DNA from: Ramlibacter sp.
GTDB lineage: Bacteria; Pseudomonadota; Gammaproteobacteria; Burkholderiales; Burkholderiaceae_C
DNA: 64,000 bases
Assembly: GCF_029866045.1 (NCBI RefSeq)
Contig: NZ_JARXAB010000080.1
Span: 1 to 64,000, forward strand
Direction: 5' to 3'
The position numbers were made by a program, and so were the translations under genes. Position 1 is the first letter of the stretch. Every line of letters starts with the position of its first letter. Under the pieces are notes generated by a model. It saw only the letters and a program-made list of their open reading frames with translations. It searched no databases and had not been told where the DNA came from. Positions 55,487-63,173 of this stretch are shown piece by piece.

Positions 55487-57517
55487 ATGAGCAATCCACT
55501 CCTCGACTTCACCGATCTCCCCCTCTTTGACCGGATCCGCCCGGAGCATGTCGCGGAGGCGGTCGACACCCTCCTGGTCGACTGCGAACAAGCTCTCGAG
55601 CGGGTCACCGCAGCGGACTTCCCTGCCGACTGGCACGCGCTGGCCCTGACCCTCGATGTCGCCACCGAACGCCTCGGCAGGGCCTGGGGTACGGTCAGCC
55701 ATCTCAACGGCGTGGCCGACACGCCTGAACTGCGGGCCGCCTACAACGCGGCCCTGCCCCGCGTGACCGACTTCTGGACGCGCCTGAGCAGCGACGAACG
55801 GCTCTACGCCAAGTACAAGGCGATCGACACTGCCACGCTGGACTCCGAGCAGCACCAGGCCCACAAGAACGCGATGCGCAACTTCATCCTGGGCGGCGCA
55901 GAGCTCACCGGTGAGGCCAAGTTGCGATTTGCGCAAATCCAGGAGCGCCAGGCCGAGCTCGGGCAGAAGTTCAGCGAGAACGCGCTCGACGCTACCGATG
56001 CCTGGGCGTACTACGCTCAGGAGGACGAATTGGCTGGCGTGCCTGCCGATGTGGTCCATGCGGCACGCGCCGCCGCGCAGGCCGAAGGGAAAGACGGTCA
56101 CAAGCTCACGCTGAAGATGCCCTGCTACCTGCCGGTGATGCAGTTTGGTCACGACAGCAAGCTCCGCGAGCGCCTGTACCGGGCCTATGTCACCCGAGCC
56201 AGCGACCAGGCCGACGGCGACCTCGCCCGCTTTGACAATGACGCCATCATCCGCGAGTTGCTCGCGCTTCGGCGCGAAGAGGCGCGCCTGCTCGGCTACG
56301 ACAACTTCGCCGAGGTGTCACTGGTCCCCAAGATGGCAAAGTCTCCTGCCGAGGTAGCTACCTTCCTGCGCGAGCTGGCGAGCAAGGCCCGGCCCCACGC
56401 CGAGCGCGATCTGGCCGATATGCGCGCCTTTGCCGCCCGCAGTCTCGGCTTGGCCGAGCCACAGGCATGGGACTGGCCCTACCTGGCCGAAAAGCTCAAG
56501 GAAGACCGGTACGCCTTCAGCGAGCAGGAGGTCAAGCAGTACTTCACCGCCCCCAAGGTGCTGGCGGGGCTGTTCAAGATCGTCGAGACGCTCTTTGAGG
56601 TTGAGATTCGCAGGGACCAAGCCGCGACCTGGAACCCTGGTGTCGAGTTCTTCCGACTCGAGCGCAGCGGCAGAACCATTGGTCAGTTTTACCTCGACCC
56701 CGCCGCCCGCGCAGGCAAGCGAGGCGGCGCCTGGATGGACGATGTCCGAGCCCGCTGGCTGCGCCCCGACGACGGCCGGCTCCAGCTGCCAGTCGCGCAC
56801 CTGGTGTGCAACTTCGCCGAGGGCGTGAATGGCCAACCCCCGCTGCTCACGCACGACGACGTCATCACCCTCTTTCACGAGTTCGGCCATGGGCTCCACC
56901 ACCTGCTCACGCAGGTCAAGGAGCATGACGTCTCGGGCATCAGCGGCGTTGAATGGGACGCTGTGGAACTGCCCAGCCAGTTCATGGAGAACTTCTGTTG
57001 GGAGTGGAGCGTTCTGCGCCATATGACAGCCCATGTGGAGACGGGGCAACCCCTGCCCAGAGCGCTGTTTGACAAGATGCTCGCCGCGCGTAATTTCCAA
57101 AGCGGCCTGCAGACCTTGCGCCAGATCGAGTTTTCGCTGTTCGACATGCGGCTGCACGCCGAGCATGACCCGGCGCAAGACTTCATGCCGCTACTCAAGC
57201 AAGTGCGTGACGAGGTGGCTGTGATTCAACCCCCCGCCTTCAGCCGAAGCGCCAACACCTTCAGCCATATCTTTGCCGGTGGCTACGCGGCGGGCTACTA
57301 CAGCTACAAGTGGGCGGAGGTGCTCTCGGCCGACGCCTATGCCGCCTTCGAGGAGAGCATGGACGCCGAAGGCAACCCCAGCCGGGAGACCGGCCGCCGC
57401 TACCGCGAGGCGATTTTGGAGGTGGGCGGTAGCCGCCCGGCGATGGAGTCGTTCCGAGCCTTCCGCGGGCGCGAGCCGCAACTCGACGCCCTGCTGCGGC
57501 ACCAGGGAATGGCCTGA
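55487..57517 (+). CDS. prlC: Oligopeptidase A (M3 family metallopeptidase)
   Basis: A cytosolic zinc oligopeptidase of 676 residues that degrades signal peptides and short peptides. The zinc motif is FHEFGHGLHHLL with first histidine H464 and the glutamate after it; the third ligand is in GVEWDAVELPSQFMENF. Family blocks NPLLDFTDLPLFDRIRPEHV at the start, GRTIGQFYLDPAARAGKRGGAW, and FSHIFAGGYAAGYYSYKWAE near the end are intact. Length is normal. The start is directly preceded by a hairpin with no obvious ribosome-binding site. Confidence 0.96.
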   Translation: MSNPLLDFTDLPLFDRIRPEHVAEAVDTLLVDCEQALERVTAADFPADWHALALTLDVATERLGRAWGTVSHLNGVADTPELRAAYNAALPRVTDFWTRLSSDERLYAKYKAIDTATLDSEQHQAHKNAMRNFILGGAELTGEAKLRFAQIQERQAELGQKFSENALDATDAWAYYAQEDELAGVPADVVHAARAAAQAEGKDGHKLTLKMPCYLPVMQFGHDSKLRERLYRAYVTRASDQADGDLARFDNDAIIRELLALRREEARLLGYDNFAEVSLVPKMAKSPAEVATFLRELASKARPHAERDLADMRAFAARSLGLAEPQAWDWPYLAEKLKEDRYAFSEQEVKQYFTAPKVLAGLFKIVETLFEVEIRRDQAATWNPGVEFFRLERSGRTIGQFYLDPAARAGKRGGAWMDDVRARWLRPDDGRLQLPVAHLVCNFAEGVNGQPPLLTHDDVITLFHEFGHGLHHLLTQVKEHDVSGISGVEWDAVELPSQFMENFCWEWSVLRHMTAHVETGQPLPRALFDKMLAARNFQSGLQTLRQIEFSLFDMRLHAEHDPAQDFMPLLKQVRDEVAVIQPPAFSRSANTFSHIFAGGYAAGYYSYKWAEVLSADAYAAFEESMDAEGNPSRETGRRYREAILEVGGSRPAMESFRAFRGREPQLDALLRHQGMA

Positions 57518-57628
57518 GCCTCGCGCCGGCCACCGGGTGACTCTAAGCCCGGGAACACCACGAGACCCTGCGTTACTGAAAGGTCGGCTGGCCTCTGCCG
57601 GCTGCATCACAGGAAACGGAGGAGCCTC

Positions 57629-57913
57629 ATGCACAAGCCGGCGCACACGCCGCGACAGACCCCACGGCATCCACTCGTGCACCAGCCGACGAGCCCGCCC
57701 CTGTCGCATCTGGGTCAGGCCAGCACTCTGGCGGCCCTCGACCCTCTGGGCACTTGCGCAGAACCGCACACAGAGTGGCGCATGCCCAGCGGCCATCCAC
57801 AGTTCGATCCGCCCGGACTCGCCTCGCGCCTGATCGGCCGCATCCGGCGCCTGCGGTCCCGCTGGCGCCGGTTGGCCGCGGCCCGGGGCGTACGACGGCT
57901 CCACCCCTCATGA
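57629..57913 (+). CDS. Small Pro/His/Arg-rich ORF upstream of a type III chaperone
   Basis: A 94-residue ORF with a strong ribosome site (GGAGGAG, five bases before ATG), which makes translation likely. Residues 1-60 are unstructured-looking and rich in Pro, His, Thr and Ser (HKPAHTPRQTPRHPLVHQPT). Residues 65-90 are Arg-rich and helical (LIGRIRRLRSRWRRLAAAR). There is no signal peptide. The CesT-like chaperone gene starts 41 bases downstream on the same strand. Genes next to such chaperones often encode their secreted substrate, so it may be a small type III substrate or the remnant of one. I find no family for it, and it could still be a chance ORF. Confidence 0.5.
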   Translation: MHKPAHTPRQTPRHPLVHQPTSPPLSHLGQASTLAALDPLGTCAEPHTEWRMPSGHPQFDPPGLASRLIGRIRRLRSRWRRLAAARGVRRLHPS

Positions 57914-57954
57914 TTTTTCACCCATCCTCATCCGCCCCGACCGAAAGGCATTCC

Positions 57955-58437
57955 ATGAATCACCGCGCCATTGCCGAGCAATTGATCACCAGCCTCGGAA
58001 AGACCCTCAATCTGCCAGAACTCAAGCTGGATGATGTGACCCACAGCTGTGTTCTCCTTTTTGACGAAAACATCGTTCTGAACATCGAATTCGACGCTAA
58101 TGGAGGGCAACTCATCCTCTCCGCTTACCTTGACGAGATGCCAGCCGAATCGACCGATCGCGTCATGCGCGAGATGATGATCGCCAACCTCTACTGGCAC
58201 CGAACCGACGGTGCGACCCTCGGCCTCGAGGAACTCACCGGCGGCATCATCCTGGCCGACCGGCGCCCCATCGCAGTGCTGGACGAATCGGGCTTTGAGA
58301 AGTGGGTCGAGGGCTTCGTCAATCAGACCGAACGCTGGAAAAAGCGCCTGCCTGAAATCGCCGCTGGCACGGAGGAACTGATGTCAGCTCCAGCGCACCC
58401 GATGGCCGGCCAAGACGGCGCGGCGATCTTCGGTTAA
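57955..58437 (+). CDS. CesT/Tir-family type III secretion chaperone
   Basis: A 160-residue class I type III secretion chaperone. The CesT pattern is clear: LITSLGKTLNLPELKLDD, then CVLLFDENIVLNIEFD, LILSAYLDEMPAES, MMIANLYWHRTDGATLGLEE, the strand GGIILADRRPIAVLDE and FEKWVEGFVNQTERWKKRL. These proteins form dimers that wrap the N-terminal region of an effector and deliver it to the secretion ATPase. AAGG stands about 7 bases before the ATG. No secretion apparatus genes are in the window. It ends three bases from the convergent rpiA stop. Confidence 0.85.
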   Translation: MNHRAIAEQLITSLGKTLNLPELKLDDVTHSCVLLFDENIVLNIEFDANGGQLILSAYLDEMPAESTDRVMREMMIANLYWHRTDGATLGLEELTGGIILADRRPIAVLDESGFEKWVEGFVNQTERWKKRLPEIAAGTEELMSAPAHPMAGQDGAAIFG

Positions 58438-58440
58438 GAC

Positions 58441-59112
58441 TCAGTAGGCCAGGGTCTCGACGCCCCTGGCCGTCCCGAGCAGGCACACAGCAGCCTTTTG
58501 GTGGGCGAATATGCCCACGGTGATCACACCGGCCCACTGGTTGACCTCGGACTCAAACGCCAGTGGCTCCTGGATCTGCAGGCCACTCACATCCAGAATG
58601 TGCTGGCCGTTGTCGGTCACCAGAGGTTGGCCGTCCTTGAGCCGCAACAGCGCCTGGCCACCCAGGGCTGCGAAGCGCCGGCTGATCTGGCGGGCGGCCA
58701 TCGGGATCACCTCGACAGGGACAGGGAAGCGTCCCAGCACCCGAACGCGTTTGGACTCGTCGGCGATGCAGATGAACTGGCGCGACTGCGCGGCGACAAT
58801 CTTTTCCCGGGTCAGGGCTGCACCCCCGCCCTTGATCATGAAGCCACGGCCATCGATCTCGTCGGCCCCGTCGATATAGACAGCCAGTTCCCCCACCTCA
58901 TTGGCATCAAAAACCCGAATCCCCAAAGCCTGTAGGCGCTCGGTGGAAGCCAGCGAACTGGAAACCGCACCGGGGATTTGGTGGCGCATGCTGCCCAAGG
59001 CCTCAATGAATTTGTTGACGGTCGAACCGGTGCCCACGCCCACGATTTCACCGGGCACCACATAGCGCAAGGCGGCCTGGCCGACCAGCGTCTTCAATTC
59101 ATCCTGAGTCAC
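58441..59112 (-). CDS. rpiA: Ribose-5-phosphate isomerase A
   Basis: Interconverts ribose 5-phosphate and ribulose 5-phosphate in the pentose phosphate pathway. The 223-residue protein starts [17 protein letters not shown], very like E. coli RpiA. It carries [13 protein letters not shown], the catalytic [19 protein letters not shown] and [11 protein letters not shown]. The GTG start is chosen because AGGA lies 7 bases upstream and the family starts there. The divergent pyrD start is only 37 bases away. Confidence 0.96.
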   Translation of the reverse strand: MTQDELKTLVGQAALRYVVPGEIVGVGTGSTVNKFIEALGSMRHQIPGAVSSSLASTERLQALGIRVFDANEVGELAVYIDGADEIDGRGFMIKGGGAALTREKIVAAQSRQFICIADESKRVRVLGRFPVPVEVIPMAARQISRRFAALGGQALLRLKDGQPLVTDNGQHILDVSGLQIQEPLAFESEVNQWAGVITVGIFAHQKAAVCLLGTARGVETLAY

Positions 59113-59149
59113 GCGACAATCCTGGCTGGAAATAAAGCCGGAATTATCC

Positions 59150-60220
59150 ATGGCCCTGCTGCCCTACGCCCTTGCCCGACCTGCCCTCTTCTGCCTGGAC
59201 GCCGAGAGCGCCCATGACGCCACCCTCGCCGCACTGTCCCGTTTGCAAGGCACACCGCTGCAGGCCCTCTGGCAAGCCCGCCGTGTGGAGGACCCGGTGG
59301 AGATCGCCGGTTTGCGCTTTCCGAACCGGGTGGGCCTGGCCGCGGGGCTGGACAAGAACGCCCGCTGCATCGATGGGTTTGCCGCCATGGGCTTCGGCTT
59401 CGTCGAGGTCGGCACCGTGACCCCGCTGCCGCAACCGGGCAACCCCAAGCCCCGCATGTTCCGCCTGCCGCAGGCCCAGGCGCTGATCAACCGCCTCGGC
59501 TTCAACAACGACGGCTTAGAGGCCTTTATTGCCAATGTGCGTCATTCGGCTGTGCGCCAGCGCGCGGGGGGCCAGGCGCCCGGCCTGGTACTCGGGCTCA
59601 ACATTGGCAAAAACGCCGCCACGCCCATTGAGCGCGCAACGGACGACTACCTGATCGGTCTGGAGGGCGTCTACCCGCATGCGGACTATGTCACCGTGAA
59701 CATTTCCAGCCCCAACACCAAGAACCTCCGGGCCCTGCAGTCCGACGAGGCCTTGGACGGCCTGCTGGGCGCCCTGGCCCAGCGCCGTGAGGCACTGGCC
59801 GCAGCACAGGGGCGTCGCGTTCCCCTGTTCGTCAAGATCGCACCCGACCTGGACGAGGCCCAGGTGCAGGTCATCGCCGCCACACTACGCCGGCATGGCA
59901 TGGACGGCGTGATCGCCACCAACACCACGATCGCCAGGGACGCGGTGCAGGGCCTCGCGCATGCCGAGGAGGCCGGCGGCTTGTCGGGTGCGCCAGTGCT
60001 GGCGGCCAGCAACCGGGTCATCGCCCAATTGCGCGCGATCCTGGGTCCGCAGTTTCCGATCATCGGGGTGGGCGGCGTCATGAGCGGCGACGACGCGGTG
60101 TCCAAGATGGCGGCTGGCGCCGACCTGGTGCAGGTCTATACCGGCCTGATTTACCGGGGTCCTGAGCTGGTCAGCGAGGCCGCGCAGGCCCTGCGAGATC
60201 GGCGACCCACTCCCCGATAG
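59150..60220 (+). CDS. pyrD: Dihydroorotate dehydrogenase (quinone), class 2
   Basis: The membrane-associated, FMN-dependent step of pyrimidine synthesis, feeding electrons to quinone. The 356-residue protein has the class 2 N-terminal extension ([16 protein letters not shown]), [44 protein letters not shown], the phosphate site [19 protein letters not shown] and [16 protein letters not shown] precedes the ATG. Its last 50 bases overlap the convergent oxidoreductase gene. Confidence 0.96.
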   Translation: MALLPYALARPALFCLDAESAHDATLAALSRLQGTPLQALWQARRVEDPVEIAGLRFPNRVGLAAGLDKNARCIDGFAAMGFGFVEVGTVTPLPQPGNPKPRMFRLPQAQALINRLGFNNDGLEAFIANVRHSAVRQRAGGQAPGLVLGLNIGKNAATPIERATDDYLIGLEGVYPHADYVTVNISSPNTKNLRALQSDEALDGLLGALAQRREALAAAQGRRVPLFVKIAPDLDEAQVQVIAATLRRHGMDGVIATNTTIARDAVQGLAHAEEAGGLSGAPVLAASNRVIAQLRAILGPQFPIIGVGGVMSGDDAVSKMAAGADLVQVYTGLIYRGPELVSEAAQALRDRRPTPR

Positions 60221-61298
60221 CCAGGGCGCTGGTCAGCCCCGGGGACTCCACGCCAAACAAGTTGACGAGGCCGGCAATGCCATGGCGCGCCGGACCGTCG
60301 AGCCGGAAGTCCGGGGCAGCTTCCTGCGGACCGTGGATCTTGGGCCTCACCCCGCTGTAGGCGGGCTGCAATGCCCCGTCGGGCAATTGCGGCCAATAGC
60401 GGCGGACCTCGGCGTAGAAGGTCTCGGCGCGGGCCGGGTCCACCGCATAGTCGATGGCCGTCGGATCCTCGCCTGGCAGCCATTCGAGGTCGGGCCCGAA
60501 GCGTGCCTGGCCCCCTAAATCCAAGGTCAGATGAACGCCCAACCAGGCGTCTGCCGGCGCGGGGTAAATCAAGCGAGAAAACGGCGCCTTGCCGGCCAAG
60601 GAAAAGTAGTTGCCCTTGGCCAGGCGCGGCAGGGGTACATGACTCGGGTCCAGCCCCTCGAAGCGACGTGCCAGCTGGCAGGCGTCCAGGGACGCGGCGT
60701 TGACCAGCCAGCCGGCTTGCACCGAATGCCCATCGACCAGGTGCACCTGATGATCGCCACCACCCTGCGCCAAGCGTGCGCCCGCCACCGCCGAGCCCAG
60801 GGCGACGAGACCGCCGTAGCGCTCGAAATCCATCAGCAACGCCTGCATGAGCCCATGGCTGTCGACGATGCCCGTGGCGGGCGAATGGAGCGCGGCCTCG
60901 CAACGCAGGGCGGGCTCCAGTGCCCGGGCCGCGTTGCCGTCCAGCCACTCGACCACGACCCCGTTGACCTGCGCCCTCGCCTGCAGCGCGCGCAAGGCCT
61001 GCACCTCACTGGCGTCATTGGCGACGACCAGCTTGCCACAGCGTCGATGGTTCACGCCCTGCTCCGCGCAGAACGCATACAGGAGCTCCCGCCCGCGCAC
61101 GCACAGGCGGGCCTTGAGTGAGCCCGGTGGGTAGTAGAGGCCCGCGTGGATCACTTCGCTGTTGCGGGCGCTCACGCCCTGCCCAATTGCCTCGCCAGCT
61201 TCGGCGACCAAGGTCTCGTGCCCCGCCCGAGCCAGCGCGCGGGCCACCGCCAGACCCACCACGCCACCGCCTATGACCAGTGCGTCGATACGGTCCAT
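60171..61298 (-). CDS. LhgO-like FAD-dependent oxidoreductase
   Basis: A 375-residue flavoprotein of the DAO/L-2-hydroxyglutarate oxidase group. FAD motif [20 protein letters not shown] at the start; [20 protein letters not shown], as in LhgO; late [18 protein letters not shown] and [19 protein letters not shown], which covers the FAD tail-binding end. It may oxidise L-2-hydroxyglutarate to 2-oxoglutarate or a related 2-hydroxy acid. The ATG has no clear ribosome site but overlaps the stop of a 26-codon upstream ORF (TGATG). Its end overlaps pyrD by 50 bases. Confidence 0.88.
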   Translation of the reverse strand: MDRIDALVIGGGVVGLAVARALARAGHETLVAEAGEAIGQGVSARNSEVIHAGLYYPPGSLKARLCVRGRELLYAFCAEQGVNHRRCGKLVVANDASEVQALRALQARAQVNGVVVEWLDGNAARALEPALRCEAALHSPATGIVDSHGLMQALLMDFERYGGLVALGSAVAGARLAQGGGDHQVHLVDGHSVQAGWLVNAASLDACQLARRFEGLDPSHVPLPRLAKGNYFSLAGKAPFSRLIYPAPADAWLGVHLTLDLGGQARFGPDLEWLPGEDPTAIDYAVDPARAETFYAEVRRYWPQLPDGALQPAYSGVRPKIHGPQEAAPDFRLDGPARHGIAGLVNLFGVESPGLTSALAIGEWVADLAGPARPR

Positions 61299-61378
61299 CA
61301 GGCAGTCGCCCGAGCGTCCGGGATGCCCAGGGTCGGGTCGGCAAGTACGGGGGAGACCTCGGGAAGAAGGGAGCTCAT
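61298..61378 (-). CDS. Possible 26-residue upstream ORF before the LhgO-like gene
   Basis: ATG at 61378 opens a frame ([18 protein letters not shown] and eight more residues) whose TGA overlaps the ATG of the oxidoreductase as TGATG. A TAAGAT hexamer lies just upstream. The overlap fits translational coupling, but there is no clear ribosome site, so it may be chance. Confidence 0.25.
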   Translation of the reverse strand: MSSLLPEVSPVLADPTLGIPDARATA

Positions 61379-61401
61379 GCCAAAGATCTTAGCGGCTGGC
61401 C

Positions 61402-62250
61402 TCACGACTCATGATGGGTTGCTGAGGGTTCCTGTGTCGGGACTGCAAGCGCCCGCATGCCATAGCCGAGAGGGGCTGGGGTGATCCGGCGCAGGTATCG
61501 GTCGATGGCGGCGAGCCAGGGCCAGCGGCACACCAGGGACTCGGGGAAAACCCCTTCCGCTTCGAGCAAGACAAGCCTCCACCCCGCTTCGGCCAGCTCC
61601 TCGCGCAACCCAGCAGGCACAAACAGGTGGTATCGGAAGGCATGCGCCTTGCCCCCGAAGTGGCGCCAGATGCGAACGTCACCAACGCCTAGCGCAGACC
61701 CGGCATGCCGCAGAGACTCCCACCAGGCGCGCACCCGCGCGCCAGGAAAGCGGCGCCAGGCATTGGGGACGGTGAGCGCCAGGCGCGCCCCCGGCAAGCA
61801 GTGCGCTCGTAAAGCCCTCAGAACGCGGACCCGGCACGCGCGGTCGCCGATCAGGCCCAAAACGCCAAACAGCATAAGAAAAACATCAAAGCGATCGCCT
61901 GGGGCCAAAGCCTCGACGCCGCCGTGCACCAAACGAACCTGAGCCCCCAGAGGGTGCCCTTGCAAGTGCAGGCGGAACTGCGCCAGCGCACCCTGGGACG
62001 GGTCACAGCCGGTGAGCGAAGCGCACCCGGGGCCAAGCAGGGCCAGCGCGTAGCGTCCATTGCCGCAGCCCAGGTCGAGCAGGGATCGGGCGTGGTCCAG
62101 GCCCTGCTCACGCAAGAAGGCCAATGTGGCCGGGTTGGGTACCGGGTAGCGGTGCTCATAGTGGCGTGACGCGAAGTACAGGTCATAGGTCGCGGCCAGA
62201 TCAGCGTCTGGCGCGTCCTCGCCAGCACAGGCCGGTTGCCTGGCGCTCAC
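61402..62250 (-). CDS. Class I SAM-dependent methyltransferase
   Basis: A 282-residue Rossmann-fold methyltransferase. Motif I is SLLDLGCGNGRYALALL; an acidic post-motif lies at TGCDPSQGALAQF; motif IV region is DRFDVFLMLFGVLGLIGD. YDLYFASRHYEHRYPVPNP before motif I and SLVCRWPWLAAIDRYLRR near the end do not tell me the substrate. The GTG start overlaps the stop of the binding-protein gene as GTGA, so it is translationally coupled to that gene and the phosphatase. It may act on a protein, lipid or small molecule. Confidence 0.85.
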   Translation of the reverse strand: MSARQPACAGEDAPDADLAATYDLYFASRHYEHRYPVPNPATLAFLREQGLDHARSLLDLGCGNGRYALALLGPGCASLTGCDPSQGALAQFRLHLQGHPLGAQVRLVHGGVEALAPGDRFDVFLMLFGVLGLIGDRACRVRVLRALRAHCLPGARLALTVPNAWRRFPGARVRAWWESLRHAGSALGVGDVRIWRHFGGKAHAFRYHLFVPAGLREELAEAGWRLVLLEAEGVFPESLVCRWPWLAAIDRYLRRITPAPLGYGMRALAVPTQEPSATHHES

Positions 62251-63173
62251 AGGCACTCCGATGGCGTCGCTGGGGTCACACGTGGCCCACAGTACCAACC
62301 CTGGTCGCTGCGCTGGCGCCAGAGGCTCTGCATGCGAGCGGTGTAGGCAGAGACCGGAATGCCCCAGCGGCGCTCCAGATCGGCGATCAGGCCAGCTCGA
62401 TGCCAATCGACGACTGCCTGGGAAACAAGGTCTGCCAGCGCACTTCCGGCATCGTCCCGATGCAGGCCAATTGACCAGGGCGTGGTGAACAGGGTGGGCA
62501 GAGGCATCTCGAAATCACGCGACCAGGCCGGCTCCTGGAGCATGGCGACGATGTTGGTGTCGTCATAGAGCAGGCCCTCGCAGCGGCCCTCGCGCAAGCT
62601 GGCAATGGAGAGCCGGTTGTCGTAAAGCGCGACCACGTCCAGCCCAGAGCTGACGGTGATGGCCCGGTTGTAGAAGGCGCCACGCCGGCCGCAGATCCGG
62701 CGGTTGCGCAGGTCGGTCCATTCCCGAAAGCCTGCGCTCTTACGGGCCAGCACGTTCACTCCGGAAGCGTAGTAATGGGGCAGCACCAGGGTCAGGCGCT
62801 GGCGTCGCTCCGGGGTGTCCGACAGGGTCGCCAGAATCAGGTCAACCCGCCGCTCCTCGATGGCAGGCAGGCGCTCGGCGGTGAGCAAGGGCACCAGTTC
62901 CAGCCGCACCCCCATTCGCTCGGCTAGGTTGGCGGCAAGGTCTGGCTCGAGACCGACAATCCGCCCGCTGCGCGGGTCAAACTGCCCCCAAAGTGGCACA
63001 TCCTTTTTCACGCCCACCACCAACACCCCGCGCTGGCGGATTTCGGCCAAACGGTCCGGGTGACCACTGGCATGGGCCGCCGCCCAAAAGCCAGCCCCCA
63101 GCCAGGCGGCAAGGATTGCGGCCAGCAGCACACCGAGGTAGAAAGTCCAGGCCCATCCGTTGCGCGTATTCAT
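62247..63173 (-). CDS. Family 3 extracellular solute-binding protein, membrane-anchored
   Basis: A 308-residue periplasmic amino-acid-binding-type protein. The N-terminal helix (FYLGVLLAAILAAWLGAGFWAAA) may be an uncleaved anchor, as no clean cleavage site is visible. The SBP_bac_3 domain begins RLAEIRQRGVLVVGVKKDVP and has GLEPDLAANLAERMGV, VDLILATLSDTPERR and a late ALADLVSQAVVDWHRAGLIADLE. No ABC permease or ATPase is next to it. The ribosome site AGGAGGT lies 4 bases before the ATG, inside the end of the phosphatase gene (ATGA overlap). A sensory rather than transport role is plausible. Confidence 0.88.
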   Translation of the reverse strand: MNTRNGWAWTFYLGVLLAAILAAWLGAGFWAAAHASGHPDRLAEIRQRGVLVVGVKKDVPLWGQFDPRSGRIVGLEPDLAANLAERMGVRLELVPLLTAERLPAIEERRVDLILATLSDTPERRQRLTLVLPHYYASGVNVLARKSAGFREWTDLRNRRICGRRGAFYNRAITVSSGLDVVALYDNRLSIASLREGRCEGLLYDDTNIVAMLQEPAWSRDFEMPLPTLFTTPWSIGLHRDDAGSALADLVSQAVVDWHRAGLIADLERRWGIPVSAYTARMQSLWRQRSDQGWYCGPRVTPATPSECL

